A stretch of 64,000 nt of DNA from Halorussus aquaticus (GTDB lineage: Archaea > Halobacteriota > Halobacteria > Halobacteriales > Haladaptataceae), in contig NZ_CP100400.1 in assembly GCF_024218795.1 (NCBI RefSeq), positions 2,294,001-2,358,000 on the forward strand, in the 5' to 3' direction. The translations under genes and the position numbers were made by a program. The first letter of the stretch is position 1; every line of letters begins with the position of its first letter. Under the pieces are notes generated by a model. That model searched no databases, was not told the origin of the DNA, and saw only the letters and a program-made list of their open reading frames with translations. Shown here piece after piece: positions 35,697 through 43,922 of this stretch.

Positions 35697-36272
35697 CTAC
35701 CCCGTGAGTTGTTCACCACATTCAAGATAGACCGCGTCTTCGCCTTCTACTGTCCCGTTGGGAGTCCATTTGAGATAGGGTGTTTCGACTGATGCGTCGT
35801 AGGCAAGATCGACGAAAATCTCAGACCCACCGTAGATTTTATCCTGAACCGCAGTTGGTTCGCCAAAGAGGAACTGGTCGTCCTGCTTCCGGAGCTTGTC
35901 CCACGACACCCCCGCCGGTAACTCCGTCAGGAGGGGATAAGTTTCTCCACTGACCCAGAGCTTGAAGTCCGTGAGTGACGGGACCGACTGGACCTCGTCT
36001 CCGATGTTCGTTATCGAAGGGTTGAGAGCGTAGAACGCGCCATTTTCGGCGACTAACATCTGAGTTTCGCCAGCATCCGAGTCGTAGTAGCGGACCTCGC
36101 TCTTGCGTCCCCATTGTCCCACCGAGACCTCGATGTCGTTCTCGCTGACCGCCGTAGAGTGAACTGGTCCGTCGGGCATTACCGTCGAACTGTTCTTCGA
36201 CGAGGATGCACATCCGGCCATGGCAGTTGCGAGGGTTGTTCCCGCGGCGGTCAGGAAGCTTCGGCGGTCCAT
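35697..36272 (-). CDS. Tat-exported lipoprotein of unknown function
   Basis: A 191-residue protein with a twin-arginine signal and lipobox: DRRSFLTAAGTTLATAMAGC, Cys at residue 21. The mature part is beta-rich, with no recognised enzymatic motif. Within a provirus or plasmid such surface lipoproteins are often superinfection-exclusion or host-surface modifiers; here this is only a possibility. It ends 25 bp from the repressor gene, convergent. Confidence 0.7.
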   Translation of the reverse strand: MDRRSFLTAAGTTLATAMAGCASSSKNSSTVMPDGPVHSTAVSENDIEVSVGQWGRKSEVRYYDSDAGETQMLVAENGAFYALNPSITNIGDEVQSVPSLTDFKLWVSGETYPLLTELPAGVSWDKLRKQDDQFLFGEPTAVQDKIYGGSEIFVDLAYDASVETPYLKWTPNGTVEGEDAVYLECGEQLTG

Positions 36273-36320
36273 ACTCTCCGTGTCTGAGAGCGTGATAATA
36301 AGGTCGGCGGTGAAGTGTCG

Positions 36321-36965
36321 CTACTGCTTTGCGCTTTGCCGTTTATAGTCGCGGACGCGCTGCTGAATATCGTCGAGGGCGTTGTCGGGCTTCCGGTCGG
36401 TACTCCACGAGTTTCCGTGACCGTCGGACCGATTCACCCAAAGCTGTCCCTTCTCGTCGTCGTTCTCGGACGGTTCGAAGTTCACGCTCGCAATCTGGTC
36501 GAAGTATATCTCCTCGGTACTCTCGCTGATGTCAGTATCGAGTTTCACCATATCGAGCAGGTTCCCGTCGTGGATAGTCAGCGAGTAGTCAGTGACGAGC
36601 AGCGTGACCGTCGAGTACTGCATGAACGGTTTCCGAAGGATTTTCTCTCCCGACCCGGAGCGGAGCATATACGTCTCCATGTTGTCCTCATCGAAGCTGA
36701 GCAGGTCCTCGGCTTTCCGGCGGGACTGCGAGTGGAACTCGTTGAGGACCTCCGCGTAATTTCCGTTGACGTGTCGGAGACCGACGAATGCCACAACCGG
36801 ACTCACGAAGAACCCGAGAGTACCGAGGATGAATGGCATATCGAGGAGGTAGCCGATGACTCCGCCGAGAACTGTGACTGCTGCGATGGTAAATCGGAGG
36901 TGCCACCCAGCAGTCCACAGGAGAGGATTCACGCTATCGATTCCGTTGTTGGAGTTTTTCGCCAT
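36321..36965 (-). CDS. Membrane protein with bacterial-PH-like domain
   Basis: A 214-residue protein. Two or three membrane spans lie at residues about 22-70. The C-terminal cytoplasmic part includes YSTVTLLVTDYSLTIHDGNL and IYFDQIASVNFEP, matching the beta pattern of the bPH domain family. AATTAAGT on the coding strand at 36991-36998 is a suitably placed TATA-like element. It is separate from the lipoprotein gene by 48 bp on the same strand. Role unknown. Confidence 0.65.
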   Translation of the reverse strand: MAKNSNNGIDSVNPLLWTAGWHLRFTIAAVTVLGGVIGYLLDMPFILGTLGFFVSPVVAFVGLRHVNGNYAEVLNEFHSQSRRKAEDLLSFDEDNMETYMLRSGSGEKILRKPFMQYSTVTLLVTDYSLTIHDGNLLDMVKLDTDISESTEEIYFDQIASVNFEPSENDDEKGQLWVNRSDGHGNSWSTDRKPDNALDDIQQRVRDYKRQSAKQ

Positions 36966-37096
36966 ACGGAACTAACCATATATTGATACTACTTAATTGG
37001 TATGTTACGTCTTCAGACGAACCCGTGAATCCAGTCGAGACATCCCGAGTTGAAGTAGTGTTCGCCCCTCTTCGACGGTAGGGCGTTTATAAAGAG

Positions 37097-37729
37097 ATGA
37101 CCGCGACACAGAAACCCGGAGTTGACGACACGGACGTACCGACGTGGCTCAAGCCAGAACAGGTGGACGCGCTCCTCGACGTCGTCCATCAGGCCAGTCC
37201 CAGCTACCTCCAGCTACGCGACGAGGCCCTGATCATGCTGGCCTACGACACTGGCCTTCGAGCGAGCGAAGTCGTCGGTCTCGACGTAGACCACCTCCAC
37301 CTCGACGACACCGACCCCTACGTGTTCGTCCCCGCTGCGATTCAGAAAGGCGGCGAGAGCTATGCTCGTGACACGCCAATCGAACTCCGGTCGTCGCTCG
37401 GTACCGCACGAGTCCTCCGCCACTACCTGCGCGACCGCTGGAAAGACACGACCGCGCTGTTCCCCTCTCGGTCGTCGTCCCGACTAACGACCGACGCGTT
37501 CCGAAACGTCGTCGAGAAGCTCTCGGTCGAGGCCGAGGTCGAACCGTATCGCACCGAGGACAACGTCCAAGTCGGCCCGGAACACGTCTCGCCGCACTCG
37601 CTTCGACACTCGCTGTTCTACCGCGAGTTCGTCGAGGACGAGCGCCGACTGAAAGAGGTCTCACTGCGACTCCGGCATCGGCGACTCTCGACCACCGAGG
37701 AGTTCTACGCGAACCTAATTCGCGTTTGA
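37097..37729 (+). CDS. Second, short tyrosine recombinase (catalytic domain only)
   Basis: A 210-residue XerC/D-like recombinase. It has Arg in YDTGLRASEVVGLD, the box SPHSLRHSL, and the C-terminal LRHRRLSTTEEFY with the presumed Tyr nucleophile. The N-terminal core-binding domain of a full integrase is missing (about 210 versus 300-350 residues). Such short forms occur on haloarchaeal plasmids and may resolve multimers or invert DNA. A strong TATA-like TTTATAAA lies only 4-11 bp before the ATG at 37097, so transcription may begin inside the annotated start. Confidence 0.85.
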   Translation: MTATQKPGVDDTDVPTWLKPEQVDALLDVVHQASPSYLQLRDEALIMLAYDTGLRASEVVGLDVDHLHLDDTDPYVFVPAAIQKGGESYARDTPIELRSSLGTARVLRHYLRDRWKDTTALFPSRSSSRLTTDAFRNVVEKLSVEAEVEPYRTEDNVQVGPEHVSPHSLRHSLFYREFVEDERRLKEVSLRLRHRRLSTTEEFYANLIRV

Positions 37730-37748
37730 TTCTGAGAAGAGTCAGATT

Positions 37749-38000
37749 CTACTGGTCTGCGTTCTCGGGCACATCCAGTCTCTGTATCCGTTGCATACGC
37801 CGACTCGCGGCCAGCGACCGGAGTACGGCCAAGTAGCACGGAATCCACACCGACAGGAACACGGCCGATTTTATCACGCCGACATGTCCGAGCGCCGTTC
37901 GGACGATGCCCAAAACTAAGACGACACCACCAGTTCCGGCTGCGAGCCGACCTCCGCGGCCGAGGTCGCGCCACCACGGGTCCAGACCTTCCCAGTTCAT
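37749..38000 (-). CDS. Small two-span membrane protein
   Basis: An 83-residue protein with a Trp-rich N-terminus (NWEGLDPWWRD) and spans at about 20-38 and 43-62. It overlaps the upstream zinc-finger gene by 4 bp and ends the short minus-strand unit 38337-37749. Function unknown. Confidence 0.65.
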   Translation of the reverse strand: MNWEGLDPWWRDLGRGGRLAAGTGGVVLVLGIVRTALGHVGVIKSAVFLSVWIPCYLAVLRSLAASRRMQRIQRLDVPENADQ

Positions 38001-38170
38001 GCGTCCTCCCCGATAGAAGCGGCCGCTCGTAGCTTGTACTGTTCGTGTTCTCCTGCCTGAATGCTGTTCTCTTTTCGGAACTCTTCGCACGTCGGACAGT
38101 ACCGCGCACACGGCCCCCGGTGGAACGTGTAGACCACCGTCTGGCGTCCGCACCCGTCGCAACGAGTCAC
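37997..38170 (-). CDS. Zinc-finger microprotein
   Basis: A 57-residue protein from a GTG at 38170. It contains CDGC near the N-terminus and CARYC with a following CPTC-type pair (YCPTCEEF), together one zinc ribbon. The GTG overlaps the stop of the preceding gene as GTGA, which supports both gene ends. Confidence 0.7.
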   Translation of the reverse strand: MTRCDGCGRQTVVYTFHRGPCARYCPTCEEFRKENSIQAGEHEQYKLRAAASIGEDA

Positions 38171-38337
38171 GGCGACCACCAACCCTCGAAAACGGCGGTC
38201 GCGCAACGGTCGTGGAGTACGAATTCGTCCTGCTCGTCGCGGTCGCGCATTCGTGTTATCTCGTCTGTCACGACGTGGTGGTCTGAGTCGAGCGAAACGC
38301 GCTCACCACAGACCCCGCAAGTGAGTGTTTCTGTCAT
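38167..38337 (-). CDS. Zinc-finger microprotein (56 residues)
   Basis: A short gene found by reading the minus strand from ATG 38337 to TGA 38167. The protein begins MTETLTCGVCGERVSLDSD and has a downstream HDRC, giving a C-C-H-C zinc site. Its stop overlaps the GTG of the next zinc-finger gene, forming a coupled pair. Size and motif match many halovirus microproteins. Confidence 0.7.
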   Translation of the reverse strand: MTETLTCGVCGERVSLDSDHHVVTDEITRMRDRDEQDEFVLHDRCATAVFEGWWSP

Positions 38338-38344
38338 GCTCGTC

Positions 38345-38632
38345 CTACTTCCGTCGGTTCCCGGTCCCGTCGAACTCCTGAATCACGCCGACCGAGTGCT
38401 GTTCGAGTTCGTGGAGCGCTCGGAGGGCATCCTGCGCGACGGTCGCAGGTTCGGCGTCGAGCAGTTCAGCGAGGGTGGCGATGTGGATGCCGAGCAGTCG
38501 AAGGTTCGTGACGCCCGGAGACTCGCCCGCTTCGAGATGACCGTCGAGGCCCGACGACGTCTCGGCGAACACGGCGACCGACCCATCTTCGACCGCGTCG
38601 AGAATGTCACTCGGAGAGCGTGACCCGGACAT
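38345..38632 (-). CDS. Small soluble protein of unknown function
   Basis: A 95-residue acidic, mostly helical protein without recognised motifs. It begins 2 bp after the stop of the AbrB-like gene and ends 7 bp before the zinc-finger pair, so it belongs to the same minus-strand operon (38862 to 37749). Confidence 0.6.
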   Translation of the reverse strand: MSGSRSPSDILDAVEDGSVAVFAETSSGLDGHLEAGESPGVTNLRLLGIHIATLAELLDAEPATVAQDALRALHELEQHSVGVIQEFDGTGNRRK

Positions 38633-38634
38633 GG

Positions 38635-38862
38635 TCAGTCGGCGACCTCCAACTCGGGGTCGGCGCGGTCGGGCTTGTCCAGTGGTTGGCGGTCCTCGTC
38701 GAGGATAACGAGTTCGTAGCGGCCCTCACCGTCGTAGTTGAAGTGGATGTTGGCGCTCTCGACGTTCCCGTCGTCGTCAACGAGTCCGTCGCGTTCGAGG
38801 TACTCTTTCGGCACGGTGACGGTTCCGCTCGTCTTTTCGTCGGCTGGTGACAGTTTCCGCAT
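38635..38862 (-). CDS. AbrB/SpoVT-like small regulator
   Basis: A 75-residue protein. The segment SGTVTVPKEYLERDGLVDDD resembles the swapped-hairpin AbrB fold (TVxIPxxxRxxLGL pattern), followed by a strand pair with HFNYDGEGRYELVILDED. It is probably a DNA-binding regulator or antitoxin-like protein. It is the first gene of the minus-strand operon and starts 28 bp from a TATA box. Confidence 0.6.
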   Translation of the reverse strand: MRKLSPADEKTSGTVTVPKEYLERDGLVDDDGNVESANIHFNYDGEGRYELVILDEDRQPLDKPDRADPELEVAD

Positions 38863-38886
38863 ACCACAGTCTGGGAGATTCTCTAC

Positions 38887-38945
38887 CTTAAACTCGGGAT
38901 GTATCCACGACGGCTACACGAACATCGTACGACAATCTTATAGAA
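38887..38945. promoter_or_regulatory. Back-to-back promoters between the AbrB-like operon and the morphogenesis operon
   Basis: On the minus strand GTTTAAG (38887-38893) is 28 bp from the ATG at 38862. On the plus strand CTTATAGAA (38937-38945) would start the long plus operon near 38965-38970, giving a leader of about 50 nt before the ATG at 39021. A second CTTATG-type element lies at 38949-38954. The AbrB-like product is well placed to control both. Confidence 0.55.
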
Positions 38946-39020
38946 CATCTTATGTTTTGAAGCTGGAAACCATGACGCTGTTGTAGCGGCTGGCCTCCGC
39001 GGCTGGCCGTCGTGACAACC

Positions 39021-39182
39021 ATGGGCAAGGACCCACACGAGCCGCGTCGAACCGGCGGCTCTCACGACCGTTTTCAGGAGCATCGTATCCACCGAAGCCA
39101 CGAGTCCGTACTCGACACCACCGTCGGCGACCTCGCACGTGTCGATGACGGCCTCGACGACCTCGTCGGGAGGCAGGCATGA
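39021..39182 (+). CDS. Small basic protein, first gene of the morphogenesis-like operon
   Basis: A 53-residue protein from ATG 39021, His/Arg-rich in its first half and acidic at the end (DLARVDDGLDDLVG). Its stop overlaps the next ATG as ATGA, which strongly suggests it is translated. No family recognised. Confidence 0.6.
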   Translation: MGKDPHEPRRTGGSHDRFQEHRIHRSHESVLDTTVGDLARVDDGLDDLVGRQA

Positions 39183-39601
39183 CCGAGTTCGCCGAAGTGA
39201 ACGCACTCGACCCGACAGCGGGTCGGTCGCTCCACGACCTCGTTGCGGGCAACGTCGGAGAAGACAGCCAACAGGCAATCGAGTACTGCGGGTTTTTCCT
39301 GCACGGGTACGCCTACGGACAGGAGGCTGACGAGGAATGGGCTGAGGGCGACATCTACGTGCAAGCCGACGGTCACGTCGGAGTCGTAGAGTGGCTATCG
39401 AGCGAAGACTACGACGATGTCCTCGAACTCGTGGACGACCTCAACGCACTCCTGCTAGAGTGGGAGAACCACATCGAACACGGGTCGATAGACGACCTCG
39501 TGGACTTCGCTGGACCGAAGCAGACGACCGACCCTGAGAAGGCCGAGGGGTCAGACCACTACGTTCACGTTTCAGAGCGTGGCGTGGGGGCGGACGCGTG
39601 A
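39179..39601 (+). CDS. Acidic soluble protein of unknown function
   Basis: A 140-residue very acidic protein with no signal or membrane segment. It is joined by 4-bp overlaps to both neighbours in the long plus-strand operon. No recognised domain. Confidence 0.65.
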   Translation: MTEFAEVNALDPTAGRSLHDLVAGNVGEDSQQAIEYCGFFLHGYAYGQEADEEWAEGDIYVQADGHVGVVEWLSSEDYDDVLELVDDLNALLLEWENHIEHGSIDDLVDFAGPKQTTDPEKAEGSDHYVHVSERGVGADA

Positions 39602-40029
39602 CCGACACCCCAGTCCGTCCGGCAGACCCTGCCGACGATGACGGCACGGGCGAGGTTGCTATCCGGGAGAACGGGCAGGTGACGGCGTTCGCCGCCTCGA
39701 ATCTCGACGGGCAGATTTCTATCTGCCTCGATAACGAGGACCCGGAGATCGGCGTCCCGCCGCATGCCGACGTACGGTTCGAGGACCCGACCGCCGACGA
39801 TGAAGTTCTCGCGGACGGCGGTGTCGCGGACCATGTCGCGGTCACGTCCCGAGGCGTCGGCCTTAGCGAGGACCTCGCAATCCTCGCACTCGGCAGTGCC
39901 ATCTTCTCGCTCGTCGGGGGCGGCTACCTCCTCACGACCGCCAACTCCTTCTCGGGACTGGTGATGATCAGCGTCGGACTGGTCCTCGCGGGCATCCTCG
40001 CTCGGCAACGGGAGGAATCCGTCGCGTGA
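39598..40029 (+). CDS. Two-span membrane protein
   Basis: A 143-residue protein from a GTG at 39598. About 90 polar residues are followed by two C-terminal spans (about 93-112 and 116-134). Overlaps of 4 bp occur with both neighbours. In plan it resembles small virion membrane proteins, but no family is assigned. Confidence 0.65.
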   Translation: MTDTPVRPADPADDDGTGEVAIRENGQVTAFAASNLDGQISICLDNEDPEIGVPPHADVRFEDPTADDEVLADGGVADHVAVTSRGVGLSEDLAILALGSAIFSLVGGGYLLTTANSFSGLVMISVGLVLAGILARQREESVA

Positions 40030-40172
40030 CCTCGTTCGGCGTCCTTGACTTCGGCGGTGAGCGCTGGCACCAGTACGTCCGCGAATTGCGCGAGACGTGG
40101 CCGCCACGGCCTGAACTGCATCCCGCCGAGACCGGCGGCGAAACGACCGACTTCTCACAGACCACAGCATGA
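40026..40172 (+). CDS. Microprotein (48 residues)
   Basis: A short gene from GTG 40026 with product VTSFGVLDFGGERWHQYVRE and a polar C-terminus. Its GTG overlaps the preceding stop and its TGA overlaps the next ATG (ATGA), so it fills the gap in the operon exactly. Function unknown. Confidence 0.55.
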   Translation: MTSFGVLDFGGERWHQYVRELRETWPPRPELHPAETGGETTDFSQTTA

Positions 40173-41704
40173 ACTTCGGAAACTCACGATTCGCATCGGC
40201 TTTCATCGCAGTACTGCTCGTCGCGTCGTCGATTACCGGCGCCGCGGGCGTCGCTCTCGCACAAGAGGCCGACGTCCCGTCCCCCATCGACGACCCGACC
40301 GAACTCAACTACGATGCCTCGACCGTCCACAACCCCAAGATTCCCGTGACGGTCTCCAAGGACGTCCACCACATCGGCGACTGGACACCGACCCAGTACG
40401 AGAGCGACTCCGGCGAAGCCCGGACGCTCAACGCCTCACTCAACCAGTCGAAGGCGAACCCCATCGCGCTCGTCGCGACGGACATCAACGCCTCGGACTT
40501 CGGGGAGTTCCCCCGGAAGAACGAAGGCGAGAACACTGCTTCGGCGCTCGACGCGTCCGAGTGGGCGACCGATTCCTCGGGCATCGCCACCACTGGAGCG
40601 ACGTTCAGCGTTGAGGATGCGACGACTGCACCCGGTGTGAACGCAGTTCGGGTCAACACGTCGAGTCTCAGCAGCGGTGACACAGGGATTGCGACGTACA
40701 GCAACTTCTCGATTACCAGTGACGAGGCCAAGCGCTTCGCGCAGTTCGGCGTTGACATCAACACGCTCGACTCAGGCACCCACGCCGAGGTCCGCGTCGT
40801 TGACGAGGACGGCGACTACAAGGCGTTCGTCATCGACCCGAACAACGCGACCGCCGACGCCGACGTCATCGCGAACAGCACTGGCGACGGCTACGTCACT
40901 CAGCAGCAGATGGGCGGCATCACGACCGAAGGTACCGGCGACGGCACCTTCAACAACATCCAGTCAGTCGAGGTTCGCGTTACCGACGGCGACCTCGACG
41001 CCAGTTTCTCGCTCATCAACGCCGAGAAGATGGGCCAGTACACCTTCGGTGAACAGGCCTACGACGAGGACGGAGACGGCGAGAAGGACGAGACCCGCAC
41101 GCTCTATGAGCCGAACGGTCAGTACCGAATTACCAGCTACGAATCGCTCCAGAGCAGTTTCTCCGGCGCTGAAGTCCACAACACCGAGCAGTCGCTCCAG
41201 TTCCACGCCTCGAACCTCACGCAGGAGATGGACGCGCAGGTGGAGTTCTCCTCGGCCGGGGACTTCCCCGACTTCGAGCTTATCGCGGACGTCTACTACC
41301 GGCTTCAGCTTCCGTCGGCGTACGACCTGAGCTACCAGAACGCCGAACTGACTGACACGGTGGACCTGCCGAGCGGCCGCTACCAGTCGGTCGAGGTCGC
41401 CGAAGGCGTCGGCGACACCGGATTCCAGAACATCAGTTCGTGGACCTCGGTCAAGAGCAAGTACGGCACACAGGGTGCGGACGTCACGCTCGACTCGACG
41501 ATTCAGCCCGGCCAGCAGATTGCCATCCACTACCAGTACCCCATCACCAGCGCCGAGCAGGGCGACATGACGTCCCAAGGCGGCGTTGCGGGCCAGTTCC
41601 GAAAGGGTGGTGGCGGTAATTGGGCGAGCGGCATCCCGATTCTCGGGACGCTCGTGTCCATCGTCGGCGCAATCTTCGGCGGTAAATGGCTGATGAATCG
41701 GTAA
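40169..41704 (+). CDS. Exported surface (spike-like) protein with C-terminal membrane anchor
   Basis: A 511-residue protein. An N-terminal Sec-type signal (SAFIAVLLVASSITGAAG, cleavage near ALAQE) leads into a large beta-rich ectodomain. The C-terminus ends in one hydrophobic anchor, GIPILGTLVSIVGAIFGG, plus a short basic tail. There are several N-glycosylation sequons (NAS, NQS, NAT, NLT, NIS). An Asp-rich DEDGDGEKDE loop near residue 310 looks like a calcium-binding turn. This plan, signal, ectodomain and C-terminal anchor, is that of pleolipovirus spike proteins, but I cannot show homology. It is likely a major envelope protein of the particle made by this element. Confidence 0.75.
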   Translation: MNFGNSRFASAFIAVLLVASSITGAAGVALAQEADVPSPIDDPTELNYDASTVHNPKIPVTVSKDVHHIGDWTPTQYESDSGEARTLNASLNQSKANPIALVATDINASDFGEFPRKNEGENTASALDASEWATDSSGIATTGATFSVEDATTAPGVNAVRVNTSSLSSGDTGIATYSNFSITSDEAKRFAQFGVDINTLDSGTHAEVRVVDEDGDYKAFVIDPNNATADADVIANSTGDGYVTQQQMGGITTEGTGDGTFNNIQSVEVRVTDGDLDASFSLINAEKMGQYTFGEQAYDEDGDGEKDETRTLYEPNGQYRITSYESLQSSFSGAEVHNTEQSLQFHASNLTQEMDAQVEFSSAGDFPDFELIADVYYRLQLPSAYDLSYQNAELTDTVDLPSGRYQSVEVAEGVGDTGFQNISSWTSVKSKYGTQGADVTLDSTIQPGQQIAIHYQYPITSAEQGDMTSQGGVAGQFRKGGGGNWASGIPILGTLVSIVGAIFGGKWLMNR

Positions 41705-41717
41705 CGAGGTGTCACAG

Positions 41718-42146
41718 ATGGCATCCTCACAACCGAATCCGATGGACCTCATCAACAGGGCAGAAGGGAAGTCCCTGACCAGCGTCACCAAACAGGGTAT
41801 CGGCGGGTGGCTGTTCGCGCTCAGCACCAGCGCCATCCTCGGCGTCCAAGCGCTAACCCAACTCCTGTTGATGCCGGTCCGACTCGTCAATAAAATCGGC
41901 ACCAACGTCGTCGAGGGCCTCATCCTGAAGCCGCTGCTCGTGGTCATCACGGGGAGCGAGGCGTCGGCGCGCGGCGTTGACCAGATGGGGCTGTTCGGCC
42001 TCCCGATAGGGACTATCGTCCTGCTCGGTACGTTCACGATTATCGCGCTGTACCTCCGGCAGGACGTAACCTCGGACACGCTCCCCGGCACGTTCACCGA
42101 CTACTTCGGAACCGGTGTCGACGAAGACGCGGAGGACGAGCAATAA
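41718..42146 (+). CDS. Small membrane protein
   Basis: A 142-residue protein with two spans (about 28-55 and 95-115) and an acidic C-terminal tail. The ATG at 41718 is chosen over a GTG at 41709 because GAGGTG (41706-41711) is a good ribosome-binding site for it. Second in a run of seven small membrane proteins; probably an internal membrane protein of the particle. Confidence 0.7.
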   Translation: MASSQPNPMDLINRAEGKSLTSVTKQGIGGWLFALSTSAILGVQALTQLLLMPVRLVNKIGTNVVEGLILKPLLVVITGSEASARGVDQMGLFGLPIGTIVLLGTFTIIALYLRQDVTSDTLPGTFTDYFGTGVDEDAEDEQ

Positions 42147-42183
42147 CCATGCTTGGCGCGCGTCCCTCCGGGAGGTGGTCGGC

Positions 42184-42570
42184 GTGAGTCCACCGGGACC
42201 AGACTTCGAGCAGGGCAGCGGAGGCGGCGGCTCGCGGGACGCGTTGATCACGTCGCTACTCACTCGGGACAATCACATCAAGTGGGGCGCGCTCGGCGTG
42301 GCGCTAACCGGGAGTACCGTCTACGCGATTTTCATTGGCGTCGTTCGGGGCGTCATCTCGGTCGGCGCGGCAATCGACCTGTTCGTCGGCGGTCTCGTCG
42401 GAACCATCGAGAGACAGACTACCCGGTACTTCGACTCGTTCACGCGACAACTCGCGGCGGCGTGGACGTTCGAGATCAACCTCGGTCTGTTCCAGCTTCC
42501 GTTCAACCTCGTGATGGTGCTGGTGGCGTTCACCATCCTCGCAATCGGGGTGAGACAGCTTGGCTCCTGA
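42184..42570 (+). CDS. Small membrane protein
   Basis: A 128-residue protein from a GTG at 42184 preceded by GGGAGGTGG. It has two to three spans (about 36-78 and 105-125) and a Gly-rich N-terminus. It overlaps the next gene by 11 bp. Function unknown. Confidence 0.68.
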   Translation: MSPPGPDFEQGSGGGGSRDALITSLLTRDNHIKWGALGVALTGSTVYAIFIGVVRGVISVGAAIDLFVGGLVGTIERQTTRYFDSFTRQLAAAWTFEINLGLFQLPFNLVMVLVAFTILAIGVRQLGS

Positions 42571-43120
42571 CGGTGATTCCAACGGTTCTGGAATTGCAAA
42601 GGAGACTGTCCTCAAGTGGGTGAAAGGGATTCAACTTGGCCGGAAGGGCTGGACAGTCAGAACGCTGTTCGGCGTTGGCGGCTCACTCATCGCCTTCGTC
42701 AACGACCCTATCGGGTTCCTGCGGTCGGAACTCGCGCCGATGGTGGTCGGTGGCATCCTCGACATGTTCACGCCAATCATCGACGGTATCCTCTTCCTGT
42801 TCGTTGGGTCGGAAGTCGGGTATCCGGGGTATCCGCCGAGCGCAGGCAAAACGTACGGCGTGACGGACGTGCTACCACTCGTGGTGGACATCGCCCTTTC
42901 TCCGGTGCTGGCGCTGCTACGGATGGGCGTAGGCGGACTCATCAACATCAACCAAGCGGTCGTCCCGTCGGGGACGCCGTTCGCGGCGCTGGTCGTGTAC
43001 GCGCTGCTGGTGGCCGAGACGGTTATCCTCGCCGAGTTGGCGATACGAGGGCTTCGGGCGTTGCTGGACTCGATTCCAATCGGGTCGGGCATCGAGACGT
43101 TCCTGTTTGGAGGCGGATAG
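42560..43120 (+). CDS. Membrane protein, rare TTG start
   Basis: A 186-residue protein with three to four spans and a YPGYPP loop near residue 90. The start is a TTG at 42560 preceded by GGGGTGA six bases upstream; no ATG or GTG fits before the first span. It overlaps the upstream gene by 11 bp. The residues SIPIGSGIETFLFGG close the protein. Probable particle membrane protein. Confidence 0.68.
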   Translation: MAPDGDSNGSGIAKETVLKWVKGIQLGRKGWTVRTLFGVGGSLIAFVNDPIGFLRSELAPMVVGGILDMFTPIIDGILFLFVGSEVGYPGYPPSAGKTYGVTDVLPLVVDIALSPVLALLRMGVGGLININQAVVPSGTPFAALVVYALLVAETVILAELAIRGLRALLDSIPIGSGIETFLFGGG

Positions 43121-43124
43121 ACAC

Positions 43125-43427
43125 ATGAAAGGACTCAACCGCGTTCGTGAGGCGCTTGCGCACCCGCTGGCGGCGGCATCGACAGTTGCGGGAGTATTTG
43201 GTATCGCGCTCCATCCGGGCGTGCTGAAGGCGTTCGTGCTGGCGTTGTGGCAATCGGCACCGACGCTGTTCACCATCAGTTCCATCGGGGCGTTCACGCT
43301 CCCGAAGATGCTCCCGAAACTGGAGTTGCTGAAGCCGGTGTTCATGGCGGCACTGGCCGTCTCGGGCGTGCTGTACCTCGCCCGACTTGGGAAGCGAACG
43401 TACCAGAACTTCGATAACGAACTATGA
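43125..43427 (+). CDS. Small membrane protein
   Basis: A 100-residue protein from ATG 43125 with GGAGGCGG as ribosome-binding site. Three spans are visible (about 15-33, 37-58 and 66-88), followed by a short basic-aromatic tail (GKRTYQNFDNEL). Function unknown. Confidence 0.66.
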   Translation: MKGLNRVREALAHPLAAASTVAGVFGIALHPGVLKAFVLALWQSAPTLFTISSIGAFTLPKMLPKLELLKPVFMAALAVSGVLYLARLGKRTYQNFDNEL

Positions 43428-43487
43428 GACGAAACACACGCACAGACGGCTGTATCGCACGCAAAACGACGAGTATGGAGGTGCGCC

Positions 43488-43922
43488 ATGTCTGCTAAGC
43501 TGGCGTTCCTCGCGAACAACTGGACGTGGCTCGTCGGCGCACTGCTCGCGGCGCTGTTCACGTACTGGTGGTGGGACGAGCGCAACGAACACGAGCATCA
43601 GAGTCCCGGCGAGACCGTGGACCGCGTTACTTCGCGGGCCGAATCCGCGACTGGTGGGGCGCTGTCGGGCTTCCGAGCGCTGCTTGTCGGTCTCGCGTCC
43701 ATCGGGATGACCGTCGCGGTAGAGTTCCTGCAACTCGCAGGGGACTTGAACGAACTCCTCGGTGGTGTCCCGTTCATCGTGGGCTACCTGATTTACGGCG
43801 GACTGTCGTTCGTCGGCATCGAGTGGGACATTTCACCGCAGGTTCTCGGGTTCGCGTTCATCCTGATTCTGCTCGTGGCGGCGATGGCGAAGTTCGGCCA
43901 GCCGGGAGGTGACCGGGCGTGA
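43488..43922 (+). CDS. Membrane protein
   Basis: A 144-residue protein with about four spans (11-28, 60-82, 88-108 and 118-136) and a Trp-triplet after the first span. TGGAGGTGC precedes the ATG. It overlaps the next gene by 4 bp. Function unknown. Confidence 0.66.
   Translation: MSAKLAFLANNWTWLVGALLAALFTYWWWDERNEHEHQSPGETVDRVTSRAESATGGALSGFRALLVGLASIGMTVAVEFLQLAGDLNELLGGVPFIVGYLIYGGLSFVGIEWDISPQVLGFAFILILLVAAMAKFGQPGGDRA

Noticed and set aside
43424..43498. A 24-codon frame between two membrane-protein genes, overlapping the previous stop as ATGA
   Set aside because: The overlap is suggestive, but the peptide is too short and basic to support, and it overlaps the next gene's ribosome-binding site and start.
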